DNA of 64,000 nucleotides, taken from NCBI GenBank assembly GCA_039654915.1, contig CM077600.1, positions 26,396,953 to 26,460,952 of the forward strand. Direction: 5' to 3'. The stretch is from Aquilaria yunnanensis (Eukaryota; Streptophyta; Magnoliopsida; Malvales; Thymelaeaceae). Positions 20,969 to 33,202 of this stretch are shown here, piece after piece. How positions within the stretch are numbered: position 1 is the stretch's first letter; each line of letters starts with the position of its first letter. The position numbers were made by a program, and so were the translations under genes. The notes under the pieces were generated by a model. That model was not told where the DNA came from, did no database searches, and saw nothing but the letters and a program-made list of their open reading frames with translations.

Positions 20969-23900
20969 TCAATCACCAGCACAAAGCTCATAACAGCACT
21001 CAAGACACTGGAAGCACGCCAGCGCGGCGCATAGCTGCGTGCAGACAACAGTGACTTGGTCATTCATATATGAACAGGTGTTGAGGAAGCACATGCAGCA
21101 GCAACGGTCGAGCAGCTGCCTCCAGCAGTTGGAAGCAGCCTTCACCAGGACCTCTGCTCCCTCGGGCGACTTTGGCTCCTCCCCCACTGGAGCTTTGTTC
21201 TTTGTCGTGGCAAGCAAGTTTCCGAAGCCAACTCCAAGCTGTCCTAGCAAAATGATCCTCTGGCTTTGGACATTGACCATCTTCGGTAGATTTATTTTGT
21301 TGATTATCTGTTTCATCGAGTTTGAAAGCTAAACAGCAACAGATTAGTCATGTGCACACTTGGAAGACAAGGAACAGTTGAAAATAAAGGTAGAGAATTG
21401 AACCAATCCTTGAAAGAGAAGAAACAGGATGGAGAACATCTATGTGATAAAACTTCATGAACCTCATCCTCCGATTGAGTAATTAATGTTGTTTAAAATG
21501 AAAACGCAAACTCCTTACACACCTACATACCAATTTCTAAGCTACACTTAGAAATTAACAAGTTGCAGACATTTTATAAGTTTGCGCATAACTCTTGGTA
21601 ACTAAATACCTCCTGGACCAAAACCGAGTTGGCTGACTTCTTGTCACAGCTAGACTGGAGCAAAAGCAAGTTTGTGTACTCTGAGGGAAAGTTTGCCTGG
21701 ATACTTATTTTGGCAACCTGCAGCAAAAGCACACGAAAGAAATCATCCTTAGCCATCATATTACACCTTACACTCAGCAAATCTGGGATTGTTGACATTA
21801 AGTTCATATTACCAACATTTTATGTTGAATACCTCCCTAACGTAACCCTCTTGGGAGGCAACAAAAGAATTGGTTATTAGTGCAGAAGAAAAATAGGGAG
21901 CAGATATTCATGTGAGTGCTTGTGAGGGAAGTATTCAGGAATTTTCCATCATTTGGCAACAAACCACTGAGAGAGCTTGGCAGCTCTTTTCACAGACATC
22001 TGCACTCCGCCTCAAAAACAAACACTGCATAATTCTACATGACTACAAAGGTAACATTATCTCAGTATAGGTTGGTGTCAAACCTTCTCTTCAAGCTCCT
22101 TTCTTTCTGAAAACCATGCTTGAGCTGTGAGGGTATCAATATATCTCCTTGCAAGTATCTGCAAATAAACGTCTAGCCTTTAACTTTGTAATGGCAATTG
22201 CATTGATCTGATGTAGTGCAATGCAGTGCTTTGAAGTGAACGTGATTTGATGTATAACCAGACTTTTGGATTTGTATTCTTTCAAAACTTGTTACCACCT
22301 TTTTGGTCATAAATAACACTGGTCATATCTACTAATTAAGAGATGTTTTAGGGGCTAAGGAACCAACCCCACAATCCCTCCGGAACAAAGTGCAAGGAGA
22401 TATAAATCTGGCAGATTCCAGTTGAGGCTAATGATGGTATCAAATACACGCCATTCTATGGAGGCTTCTATAAACACTGAGTCCAGAAAGTTACCCGATC
22501 TAATGGCAAATCCTTCACATTTTGCACTTTTAGATCAGCTACAAAACTGCTCATGTCCGCTAATGTGCCACAAACCTTTAAATTGTCTGGAAATTTTCCT
22601 TTATATCTGCCAGACACAATCAAGGGGCTACCCCATGAAAGGTCGGGAATATGTGATGGAAACAACTGCAAGTGACGAGGAGCATATTCTGTTATTAATA
22701 CTGGCTTCTATCTGAGGCGGGGAAAAAAAAAAAAAGAAAAACGTGACTAGATATTTCAGTAGTGTCAGTAAGAAATGAGCTTTGAACAGCATACCTCAAA
22801 TAAATCAAGATGTTCAGACAAGTTAGGGGTTACATTGGCTAGAAAAACTGAAGAAGCCCTTGTAAACAATTTGTCCATTTTATTGACAATGGAATCTGAG
22901 CAAAAGGATTAAAATGGAAACATACATAATCAGAATCCTTACTCAACTACTCTAATTGTCATCCAAGGGGAAAACACTGCAAAATAACTGCAACTAAATC
23001 ATTCTGAAGATTGGCTTCACAATCTAGATTTTCCTTTTGTGCAAATTAAGGATATCTTTCATCAAGAAACTGAAACTGACCTGCATCATAAGCGCAATCA
23101 AAATGGCCTCTCCCAATTTCAGATAGCATTTGCAAGAAGTAATGATTGCAATATAAACCTATAAATATGTTACACGCTTGATCAGCCCAAATAGTAAATG
23201 TCAGCCTATGGAAAAGAACATGGTGAAAGAAATTCTTATTTGTCATTCCATGAAAAACAAGTTCCCTTACCAATACCAAAAGTGAATATACGTGGAGATA
23301 TTGGTCCTCTGCTGGTCAAATAGCCCTTAACAACACTGCAGATCTCCCTTTCATTCTCAACAGATCCATCGGTCAACAAGAAAACAAGAGGAATTGAATC
23401 AATTGTGTCCGCCAATAGTGCCATTGCCTACAATAGAAACAAACTGACCACCTTTATCCTCCATCTTTTTTAGAAGAGTCACAGAGATAGATGGTTGATA
23501 ATTAGAAAACCCTAGTGGAAGTATGAGGTTCAATTAAGTAAGAACCTATAGAGCAAAATATGTTGACAAAGATTAGGTACCTTCTTAAGAGGAAGCAAGA
23601 TGTTTGTACCTCCATCTGCATTTAAACTATTGTTAAGCCACTGAGTAGCATTTGAAATCGATGCTTGGCTAGCCGGCTCCATGGTTGAAGAGAATAGGTG
23701 CATATCATTGTTAAATGCTATAATGTTAAATTGATCTTCTGGGTTCAACTTAGAAAGTATTGCCAGCAATCCATTCTTCACATTCTCAAGCGGGTGGCCT
23801 TGCATGCTTCCACTTATATCAACGACGAAAACTACTTGTTTTATGAATACCTATCAAGTGCACTAGAGTGTATAGAATAATTGAAAAATATTAGAAAGGA

Positions 23901-26298
23901 AAGCTTTGAAATAGTACATGAGCTTGCACAAACCTTCCTTTGCTGGTTATATCCAGGGTAAAGATAGAGACAGAACATATCCCATTCATCACAATCATGA
24001 AAAGTTGTAGACTGCAGTAGCACCCCACCAATGATATCAGTGGAAGAAACCTGCAAAACGAGCAGCAGCAGAACAGCATTCATCATTTTATTGCATACTA
24101 GCTAGATGACCCTTGAAACTTCAATCCCAATTATTCTAAAGCGACAGATAATTCCATATCAGAAAAAGGACAGTAGCTAAAGCTATTACCGTATATGAAA
24201 AATCAAAGTCAGTCTTTGACCATGATGCCACCTCTTCTTCATACATGAACCTTTGCTTCTGATGCTCGCCAGTTAGTACCTGAACAATCATAACAATCAA
24301 GTTAGTAACAAACAGAAGCAGATAGAACATGTGAGAATAGCATACCTTTAGTGGATGGCTAACACATTTGCAAGAAAGTTCTCTGCCTGTAGCAGAATTC
24401 ATGTTCAACTGTATCTTTTGAATCATCGGCATTTTCTTCCCCACGGGAGTGACATATGTTGGGAAACTGAAAGGTATTCCGAGACAAAATCGGCCCTTGT
24501 CATAAGATAGTTTCTGTGACCAACTGAGTTTAACTGACAACTTAGAACCCCCATCAACCTAAGAATCAATGAGCAACCTAAATGATATGAAATCAAGTAA
24601 TAACAAATAATGAGCTGAGGTATCATATACAGTCATTTACCTGTGGAACTTTGAAGGTATACATATGTGGTTTCAAGTATTGTCCTCCATATTTTGATAC
24701 TTTCTCCACATCTTTCATCTCTTCAATTGCCACCCATTTGCAGTGGTAGGACCTCCCAGTAGCAGGAATTTCAACATCAACACCTAGAAGTGAACCCTGT
24801 TAGCCACATCATGTTCTTGACAACTTATAAGTTGGACCACAAAAGCTCCAGAGTAAAACAACAGTATTATTGAACATTATTTGTGCATGGAAAATTCAAA
24901 AGTTTAATAGGTAAGTGCCTAGTAGCGACACATATGGCCGACCAGGACCAGAAAGGGGAGGCAGCACATATCTCCCGTTTCTTTTCCATGCTAAGGACTA
25001 GAAATCTCATAGGGGCCCCCAGACAAGAAGTAACGACGTTAAGCTAATCATGTGACCACCCACCACGCTAAACCGATAATTAAACCACAACCACGTTTAA
25101 AAGGCAGGTCATTAATATCTCTTCTAACAAATTAGCTCACTGCAAATATGATAAGTCAAAATTTTCAACAAGTGGTCCACTCAAACCTACACTCGACAAA
25201 CCCCTCTACGTTTAATCATTGAGCTACAATTGATTGTTTCCGATCTTAGTTCTTTTATACAAAAAATTCATACTTTAAAGTCAGTAATTGGAAAGCTCAA
25301 AGAAACATTTGTAGAAAGCTAGAAAAACGTTTTTTCTATAAATTTTGCTCCGTTTCATATTAAAAAGGGATTAAATTACTATAAAAATTGTTACTTCAAA
25401 AAGAACAAAAAAAAAAAAAGTTATGCAACTGCTTTCTGAGGTTCATAATATTACGTTCAAGTGACGGAGGACGTTCTAAAAAAATAAATTAAAACGAAAA
25501 TTAACTTCTTTTTTATCCCAAACAAATGGAGTTGGATGTGAAATTTTTATCATTTCTATATAATTGTTTTTCTTTGTTTTACAGTTTAGTTTTTTCACTG
25601 ATTAGAATATTACAAGAGATATCCTAACATTACAAAGAGGGATTTACAGGTGATAATTTAATACTTTGGCTGCAAAGAGAGAAAGTCAGAATTTTAATAT
25701 TCCTAGATGGCCACAAGAAGTAGGTAACAAATTATGAGCTGTTTGGCTTGGTATGTTTTTGCTTATTTTCCAGCCTATTTATTGATTACAGAAAGATAAA
25801 AGGAGAGAAACCAAACAGACGAAACAGTCCTTAATGCTTCAACCAAGTTACAATTTGAAACATTAACCCAGGCCAAACCAAGACATTATTTAATTACTGG
25901 GGGAACTGAAAAGTTACCTTTTCACCCATCGGAACAACAATCCGGCAGTCGCAACTCTTACACGCCATCAGGCAGTGCACGCGCCACACGGCGCTAACGG
26001 AAACGAACGCGGTGTCCATGTAACAGTCGATGTCCATCAATATCTCGTGCATTTCAAGCGGAATCAGCGCCGGAGGGTAGCACCGGCCATGCACGTATGG
26101 CTGATAGCTCGGCACGTCTGGGTTATCTACCGCCACCGGCTCGTTCACCTCCGCGTATGCCATCACCGCACTGGGTAAGTGATCCTCCGGCGACTTCGTC
26201 ATCACCTCCGCCGCCGGCGCCGCCGCTCCTTTCCCATAGTACAGCCGCTTCCTCAGCCCCAGGCCGAACTCGACGCCGATCAGAAACTCCCTCAGCAT
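20969..26298 (-). CDS. VIT and VWA domain protein (inter-alpha-trypsin inhibitor heavy chain-like)
   Basis: Thirteen coding exons on the minus strand, high to low: 26298-25918, 24796-24641, 24558-24346, 24279-24190, 24050-23934, 23850-23581, 23427-23271, 23158-23081, 22895-22795, 22665-22495, 22158-22084, 21717-21610, 21328-20969. All introns are GT-AG, every junction keeps frame, and the product is 758 residues. The N-terminal third has the VIT-like domain (SYQPYVHGRCYPPALIPL near residue 65). The VWA domain holds a complete MIDAS: D330-x-S332-x-S334 (VVDISGSM), Thr401 (GGTN) and Asp429 (LTDGS). The last exon is Cys-rich (CCCMCF, CLECC), as in plant relatives. Length matches the Arabidopsis homologue as I remember it (about 750). 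MIDAS domains bind a divalent metal and protein ligands; the substrate in plants is not established. The start is supported by similarity of EFLIGVEFGLGL to family N-termini. Confidence 0.93.
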
Positions 26299-27570
26299 CA
26301 GTGTTTCAAGAGACAGAGAATAAGTTACTGATTGGTTCCTAACTGAAATTTGGAGCTCAAAAGGAGTAAGAAATGAGAACGGAAGTCTATAGGGGGAGTT
26401 AAAAGGCGGGTGACCATTTGGTCAATTAATTAACTGGCCCCATAACCAATGACAATCTTCCACGTTTGTTTTTCGCGGGTTGCTTCTCCTCTCGTGAGTA
26501 GTAGTAGTAGCGCCGCGGGGCTTTTTTGGGGTAGTAGTTATCTGCCATGCGACACTCGCTAAAACATCTGTACACTGCCGCAAAGATTCTGCCACGTTTT
26601 TCTGATCAAGTTCATCAAAAGTTGACCAAAGGATGGTAACATTTGACGACGACGTATCGCTGATCGGAATTGCACAAACCATACAACTCGGTTCGATTTA
26701 TCAGTTTTAATAGAAAATAAGAGACTAACATTTGATAAGTAAAGGGTCTACTAATTTGTGACAGCCGAAATAAAAGAGTCGAATCAATGGACTATAAATT
26801 TTTTGGAATTGGCTCAATCGGTCACTAATTTTTTTTTATTTTACTGAATAAAATACTAATATTATTTAAAATGGTCAAGTAAACTACTAACTCTATAATA
26901 ATGATTTAATTCACCTACTCAAAATTGAACAATTATGAAAATCCCTCATTATATTTTTGTAATCGACAAAATAGATTCAATTTGTTTAAGATAATCCAAC
27001 TATACTACCTTTATCCTTCAAGAAATAAGAGTAAAACTAACAAATTAGCTACTAATAATTTTTACTTGGCCCAAATGAACCACTAACTTTTTTTTGTTGT
27101 CAAGTAAATCACCAACATTACTAAATTGATCTAAATCCACTATTGTAGTTTCACACCTTTCCAATCCTACCCTTATTTATGTCATCACTATATATTTTGT
27201 AACCAATTGCCAATTGTCTCAAATGCCTATCACAATCTCGTGGTGGCTTCAATAAACTCCACCCAAGTAAACCTCCTCACATACCAATCTCTAACACTGC
27301 CACAATCCTTCCCTTTCTTAACATCAGGCTCACTAGAAACCTGATTGGCACTTCTATTGTGCATTTTTTTTACAAGAAATCTAAAGAAAACCTCATTGCA
27401 AAGAGCAAGAAGAGTAGTAGAGCAACCGAGAGAGTGATGGGCAGAAGGATTAGGGTATTGTGAGCCTACAGGTTGGTGGGTTTAAATTATAACATTTTTA
27501 TAATACATAAAATACAATGGCATAAACACTTAATTACATATGTATAAAAGAACTGATATATGAATTAAAT
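26299..27570. other. upstream region of the VWA gene; no other gene
   Basis: The first few hundred bases should hold the promoter and leader of the minus-strand VWA gene, but no convincing TATA box is seen. The ORF at 26422-26682 has no protein-like features. From 26700 the DNA is AT-rich, with phrases such as CTAATTTTTTTT and AAATGAACCACTAAC typical of decayed MULE ends. Confidence 0.4.
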
Positions 27571-27599
27571 ATGTTAATAATAGTTTTTTTAATCAGTAC

Positions 27600-27960
27600 A
27601 ATTAAATATATCAATTACATGTCTCTAATCTCATTTGTGCATATATGGTACATGTTTTGTACATATCTTTCACTTGCTTTATATATCAAGTTTCATACAT
27701 ATTTATCATTTGATTTGTACATATATCTAATTTTGGCTGGAAGCAGGATTTAAGACATTCACACATATTTTTTTATAGGAGGTTGAACATATTGACATAT
27801 CTGTGATCTTATTTGTATATATGTTACATATTATTTGTATTGTTCTTTCACTTTTTTTGTACATCAAATATATACATATCTACTATATCTGATTTTAACA
27901 TATCTCCAATTTTAAGAAGAACAATGGATTTGATATGTTCACACTTATTTTATGCTAAAA
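27600..27960 (+). repeat. tandem duplication, about 190-bp unit, two copies
   Basis: Unit 1 starts near 27618 (TCTCTAATCTCATTTGTGCA) and unit 2 near 27800 (TCTGTGATCTTATTTGTATA). Both pass through CTTTCACTT, TTTGTACAT and an ending TTCACA(C)(A/T)TATTTT. Divergence is high, about 25-30% by eye. AT-rich and non-coding. Confidence 0.55.
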
Positions 27961-29753
27961 AAATAGTATTAAAATACAAACATATATAAATATAAAGGGT
28001 GGAGTACACATTAGACTTACCAGGGTTTTCAACCTATCAACCCTCCTACACATATCATACAAATTCTCATAATTGACATAAATCTAACAATTTTCACCAT
28101 TTATTATGAAATGCAGTAAATAGAGCAAATTCTAACAAATATATCTAAATAAACTTACATTTTATATCCAACAAATTATATGTACTGTGGAACTCACTAA
28201 AATTTTTTTACAATAATAAACCTAATAGGTTAACTCAATCTTACATAAAAATTGAATTAAGCGCATTGGTTTGTAGTTCACCTAAAAATGAGAAAATAAC
28301 TCAACTTGTATTAACTTAAATATAAATAAACTCCATCCAATCTAAAATAAAGGTGACAGTCAAATTTACTCTTTTTTTTTAATTTAGAATCACTACTATA
28401 AGGTAGTTTGAAGGCAATATATTTAGAGTATGAAATATAAGGGATATCTATTTTTCTGCATGCAAAAGTAGCTAAATCAACATTAATGACACTATTTGGG
28501 ATTGAGGGAGGAGGAAGGAAATCAAACCCAGCAAGCTAGTTTGGTATCCCATCGCATTTGTCATTTTGCTGGACATCGCACCTAGGATAGTTTATTTAAA
28601 TCAACCAGAACAAAAATGAATTGACAATTTTATTATTTTGAAAACTAACGATTTAGAGAGGTAGGCAACAAAAGAGCTCTTAAGATAATTTAAATAATAA
28701 TTTCAAAAATTGATGCCACACAATTATTCTAATTTAATGGATGGATTACTTCCATTAAAAGCTACCTTCATATGAGAATTGAACAAAACAGATGATCTAC
28801 TTCAACCTAACCAAAGGTTGCGGGATCGAACTGTGAGCCCGTGTGCTGTTGTGCTGAGAAATGATTCTTCCGCCCACCAATGACATGCCGACACCTCATA
28901 AACTTGGACAAATTTCCACGCTGACTTCAAAGATTTACAGGTTCTAAAGTTTAGTTTAAGCTGACTAATTATCTTATTTCCAAACTTCAACAATATATAT
29001 TTTGTTATAGCATATTGTGGTTGTGGATTGTTTGATGCGTCTGCTTCTAATATTTATCAATACTTAAGCATACTTGAATATCTTGCACTTTCAAAACAAA
29101 ATCTCTAAATAAGTTATAAAATTTTGTAATCGTATAAATAACTCATGCTAAATTTATTGTAGATAATTACAAAACAAAAACCTAATTTACAAAAAAAAAA
29201 AATAATTCAAATAATTTATTAACTGTTAAAAATTTATTATAAATTACATGTATATAAGACAGTTATTGAATAATTTAAATTGAAATTTGAAAAAATTGTT
29301 GTCACAAAAATATTACTTATATATTTTTGCTCTCAATCAAGCACATAATGAGAGTTTAATTTTAAATCTAAACCGTACCTTTCAGAAGTGAAATGAAAAC
29401 CATAATGAAACTTTCAAAACTCATCACTTTATTTCAAGGAAATTTTTTAATTTCGTGTTGGATATATATTATACAATTTTCTTGTGTAATAAGTAATTAA
29501 TTTATTGTCAATGATCTTTCTTGGAAAAATAAAATAAAAAACAAAATTGCTTCCAATGAACACATAGGATAGGGCGAAATAGGATAGCAGTGATAAATTT
29601 AACGATGATTCATACTACTAATAAACATTATCACATGGTCTAAGAGAGAGAGGGATTATCAAGCAATATTTCAAAGTTTGAGGACAAAATTGCAACATTA
29701 AAGTTAGTTTAGGTATAAAAACTGCGACTTACCCATTGCTTCATAGATAATAG
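27961..29753. other. AT-rich intergenic DNA; possible SINE scrap at 28800-28990
   Basis: No gene. On the minus strand, 28800-28990 contains CAGTTCGATCCCGCAACC, which resembles a pol III B box with a tRNA-like 3' arm. An A box is doubtful, so a SINE relic is only a possibility. Confidence 0.35.
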
Positions 29754-29763
29754 ATTTGCCAAA

Positions 29764-30928
29764 GGGTAAAGAGGCAAATAAGCCCATAAGCTTTGGATGA
29801 TAGCATACATTGGCCACTATTATTTTTTTACAGTTAAATTCATCCCAAAAGTTATTTTTTATGGGCATATCACCCACTAATGTTTATGACCATGAAAAAT
29901 TGGCCATTCGGCAAACTAACGGACAAAATATTCTGGTATCATCACAAATATTCTGTGTATTTTTCAGATTGTGTGACATGTTACTCAAAATGACATTAAA
30001 CGTATGGCAAATGTAATCTAAGTGGAAGTGAAGTATCAAAACATCTTACAATGTGGAGCAACCCGTTTGCCATTGTCTTCCTGTCACCAACAGGATTCGC
30101 AAATGCATCAGGGGGCTTTATGTTAGGAACAACACTAACCCACTTCATGACCCTGTCAATGTTTGCCATTGCCTTATCTCAAATACTTTCGATTTTCCCC
30201 AGATGGGAAAAACTTATTGGATGCGGAAATCCCAGTGAAGCAGCCCACAATAATGCATGATTTTACCATTATAGAGAGATTTACGGCAATCCTTGACCAA
30301 CTGGTGTTGTTCAAGTTGCTAGAGATGCTCGGTGGTGAATCTGGCAATTGAGGAGAAAGTCAAGATTAAAGTAAATATGGTTGAGACCAAAAAATCTAGC
30401 TGATATGATGTAAATCTAGTGACTGAAGAAAAAGTTGAGATTGAGGAGAAAATCTAGCAATTGATGAGAAAGTCTAGATTGGGGCAAATTTAGTTAAGAC
30501 CGGAAAATCTAGTCGATATGAGGTTAATCTAGTGACTAAGGAAAAAGTTGAGACTGAGGAAAAAATCTTGTGATTGACGAAAAAGTTGAGACAATGGCAA
30601 ATCTACTTGAAACCGGAAAATCTAGTCAATGGCCAGTCATTTTGGAATCCAATTAGGTGAACTCGAAGGGCAAAATGGTGAACTGGAACTTATTCGGGAG
30701 AAAGACCTAATGTGCTAGCAATTGAGCAGAAAGTATGCTATGTCACTTGCCACATATACTCACCATGTTGCCTCCATTTGCTAGCACTACATCCAATCTA
30801 GCGACTGTAACGAGAATGACAAAATTACATGAAAAGATAATGTTAGAGACAATTTTAACTGCATAAGAATAATAGTGACCAATGTACGCTATCGTCCAAA
30901 GCTTTGGGGCTTATTTGCCCCTTTTCCC
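29764..30928. mobile_element. MULE-like non-autonomous element, GGGWAAAG family
   Basis: Inverted ends of about 60 bp at roughly 85% identity: left GGGTAAAGAGGCAAATAAGC, right (reversed) GGGAAAAGGGGCAAATAAGC, both continuing through AAGCTTTGGA. A perfect 10-bp duplication ATTTGCCAAA (29754-29763 and 30929-30938) flanks it. The interior holds three 113-bp tandem units (from 30345) and no transposase. The ORFs at 29810-30351 are not protein-like. Confidence 0.85.
30345..30640 (+). repeat. 113-bp tandem repeat, about 2.6 units, inside MULE
   Basis: Units begin near 30345, 30458 and 30571 (CAATTGAGGAGAAAGT, CAATTGATGAGAAAGT, TGATTGACGAAAAAGT). They share GACCGGAAAATCTAGTCGAT-like and GAAAAAGTTGAGA(T/C)TGAGGA phrases. 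Confidence 0.75.
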
Positions 30929-31048
30929 ATTTGCCAAACCGGTCAAATCAAATTCCTCGCCGCGTTTGTACAAAAAATAATAATAATAATAACAATGAAA
31001 CTTGGACGCAGAACGATACCCTTTCGTTGACATCCATCGAAAGTTTAA

Positions 31049-32240
31049 GACCTAAAGCCATTCTTAGCCCTTGAACTTAAATAACCCAGACACTTAACCC
31101 CCACAATATTGAATTGGTCCAAATCACCCCCTAAACTTAAAAAAATGGTACACTAGACTTTTGGCCCTTATGCATATCACGTGATATTGTTCCTCTAGAC
31201 GATGCTTCTCCCATTTGTTTCTTGAGCTGTATTTGAGCTCTATTTTTCCGTCAACGTCAACGGCGACCTGGACGATTGTTCCTACGGGGACCATTTTCTT
31301 ATTCATGATATCCACCATGTAATAAAAAAATTTCCCTTGGAACCCCAAAAACGAGTTGATCAGAACAATTTCCTGGCTCTGTTCAACACATCGGACTGAT
31401 CTGTGTTTGTCCTTCAAATCATTGGCAAGACCGTTAAGCAGTCCATGGAGCAGGGGCTTGAAACAATCTTAAAGATCGAGATCTTTGAAAGGAAACTCGG
31501 TTTCTAGATTTTGGTAGCAATGAAAAATCAAAGTGGTGGAGTTCGTAAAGCACATTACTGAGGGGAAGTTCAATTCGGCAGCCACCGCAAGCCCTCAGGG
31601 CTAAAGGAAGTTGTAAACCATCAAATTTGGTCTGAGATTTTCCAAAATTTTAGGAGAAGTTGGGGTGGAGAGATCAAAGAAATTTTCAAGATCGGCATGA
31701 GGTGAAGTGGCAGGCCTTTGGTGGTGTGGAACTGGGGAGGAAGATTTGGCAGAGGAGGGGAATGGTGGTTGACAAGTTGTAACGAGTCACAGAATTTTGG
31801 CCGAATTTGTGCTTGATGGAGTTGAAGTTGACGGGAGGAGCAAAAGAAGATGTGGAAGTTCCTCTTCGAAAGTCTTTTGGCCAGCTCGAGGAAGGGAGAG
31901 ATATGGCGATGAGCCAGCCATGGGAGCATCAGAGGACAAATCCTATTTCTTGGGCTCCATTGTTGTCGAGTAAATAAATGTTTATCTACTGGGTGTGCTT
32001 GTTTTGGAGAGCAGTTTGAAGCTGCAGAGAGAAGAAGGTTTGCTGCAAACGATAGAGAGCTCAAGAAACAAACAACAGCAAATGCTGATTAGAGGAAACA
32101 GATCACGTGATGCGTACCAAGGCCAAAAGGGCTGAAGTGTACTATTTTAGCAAGTTCAGGGGCGAGTTGGACCGATTCAACGTTGAAGGGGTTAAGTGTC
32201 CGAGTCATCCAAGTTTGAGGGCAAAAAATGGTTTTAGGCC
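31049..32240. mobile_element. Pack-MULE-like element carrying a glycosyltransferase fragment
   Basis: Inverted ends: left GACCTAAAGCCATTCTTAGC, right (reversed) GGCCTAAAACCATTTTTTGC, both leading to ACACTTAACCCC and, further in, a CTAAACTTA/CTGAACTTG phrase. Flanking 9-mers AAAGTTTAA and AAAGTTTGA agree at eight positions. The ends belong to the family of 938-2356 and 50571-51085. No transposase is present. The interior is mostly a decayed UDP-glycosyltransferase segment on the minus strand. The right end lies close upstream of the leader exon of the lipase gene. Confidence 0.8.
31230..31960 (-). pseudogene. UDP-glycosyltransferase (family 1) fragment, disabled
   Basis: From an ATG at 31960 the minus strand encodes, after an early frame change, MLPWLAHRHISPFLELAKRL and NFHIFFCSS, the classical N-terminal acceptor-domain start of plant flavonoid- or terpenoid-type UGTs (closest in style to the UGT94/UGT91 group). 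It continues through FPSVMCFTNSTTLIFHCYQN and DLKDKHRSVRCVEQSQEIVL to NKKMVPVGTIVQV, the linker before the C-terminal domain. Several in-frame stops (TAG, TGA, TAA) and at least one frameshift are present. The donor-binding PSPG box is absent, since capture ended before it. It cannot encode an active enzyme but could make antisense or small RNA against the parent gene. Confidence 0.8.
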
Positions 32241-32249
32241 AAAGTTTGA

Positions 32250-33192
32250 AGACTTCGCAGGTGACACACGACAGAATCAAAACCCGACGGCAAGAAAATT
32301 GCAAACGTTTGAAGTTTCTACGACAGAGACCAGAAACTAGTCATTTCTTGTTTTGCTGATTCCTCCGCTTACAGAAGATCGAGATTGAGTTCCAATCGAG
32401 CTAGCGAGGTGCGTAGGTTGTCTCTGACTGGCAGGGGTTTTTTAGCTAGGGTTTTAGATTGCCTGAAGTTTGATCATATCGTAATTAGATTGGAAGATAT
32501 TGTTTTCGGTTGGATTTCATGTCGGTCGAATCTCGGATTGTATAGCTATCGTTGTGATTTTTTGGTCAGCATCGCTAGGGGATTTTAAATTTTTACGGGT
32601 TGTTTGTCTGTTGAGCAAATATCGGAGAATGAGAGGAAATTACTAGTTTTGCAAAAATTTGTAAAAAGAAAAAAAAACATCTTGGATATTGTCGTATATT
32701 TTGGGTTTTCGTTCTTTTCCATTTTATTTTTCATCGACAACAGAACTTGGTTCCGATTTAAATCATGTAAATGAATTTTAAATATTATAGAATTGGTCTT
32801 TTGAGAGCGTTTAGTTTTGCCTCTTGACGGGATTAGGGTTTGATTTGTGAAATATAGTGTATTTTATAATTTGCTTTCTATTTTTCATGTAATGTTTCAA
32901 GGATTTAATCGAACTTAATGTATATATTTGTAAATTATTTCACATTCTTTTGGGACTCGGCCAATTTCTGGGTTGGGTTTTAGTGGATTTCTTGTTATTT
33001 GGACTCCTTGTGTATTCAATTTCACTCGAAAGAGAATCATGGGTTTGCACTGGTATGATCTTGCATTTTCTAATTGTATAGAAACTTTGCATATGACTCA
33101 AGACTTATATATTCTAATTGGTAAGATGTTTGGTTCGTGCATTAACACATTTCAGTATTGTGATTACAACACTGTAATTTTCTTTGTATCAG
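32250..33192 (+). promoter_or_regulatory. leader exon and leader intron of the lipase gene
   Basis: A C/T- and GA-mixed leader ends at GCGAG|GTGCGT (32408), and an acceptor TTTGTATCAG ends at 33192, eleven bases before the ATG at 33203. The intron is therefore about 784 bp within the 5' untranslated region. The transcription start is not visible. It should lie in or just after the right end of the MULE that finishes at 32240. The frame 32385-32588 crosses the donor and is not expected to be translated. Confidence 0.55.
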
Positions 33193-33202
33193 GGATAAAC
33201 TC

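Noticed and set aside
22468..22715. Alternative acceptor at about 22710 for VWA exon 10
   Set aside because: It would put a stop in frame; the acceptor CACTTGCAG at 22666 keeps the frame and matches the family (LFPSHIPDL).
25975..26342. Plus-strand ORFs of 67 and 81 codons
   Set aside because: Antisense to the first exon of the VWA gene, which has strong homology on the minus strand.
26422..26682. 86-codon minus-strand ORF upstream of the VWA gene
   Set aside because: No splice link to the gene, no family resemblance, and it lies in the expected promoter region.
28800..28993. 63-codon minus-strand ORF and possible SINE B box
   Set aside because: The ORF has no family features; the B-box-like phrase lacks a clear A box, so it is only mentioned within the intergenic entry.
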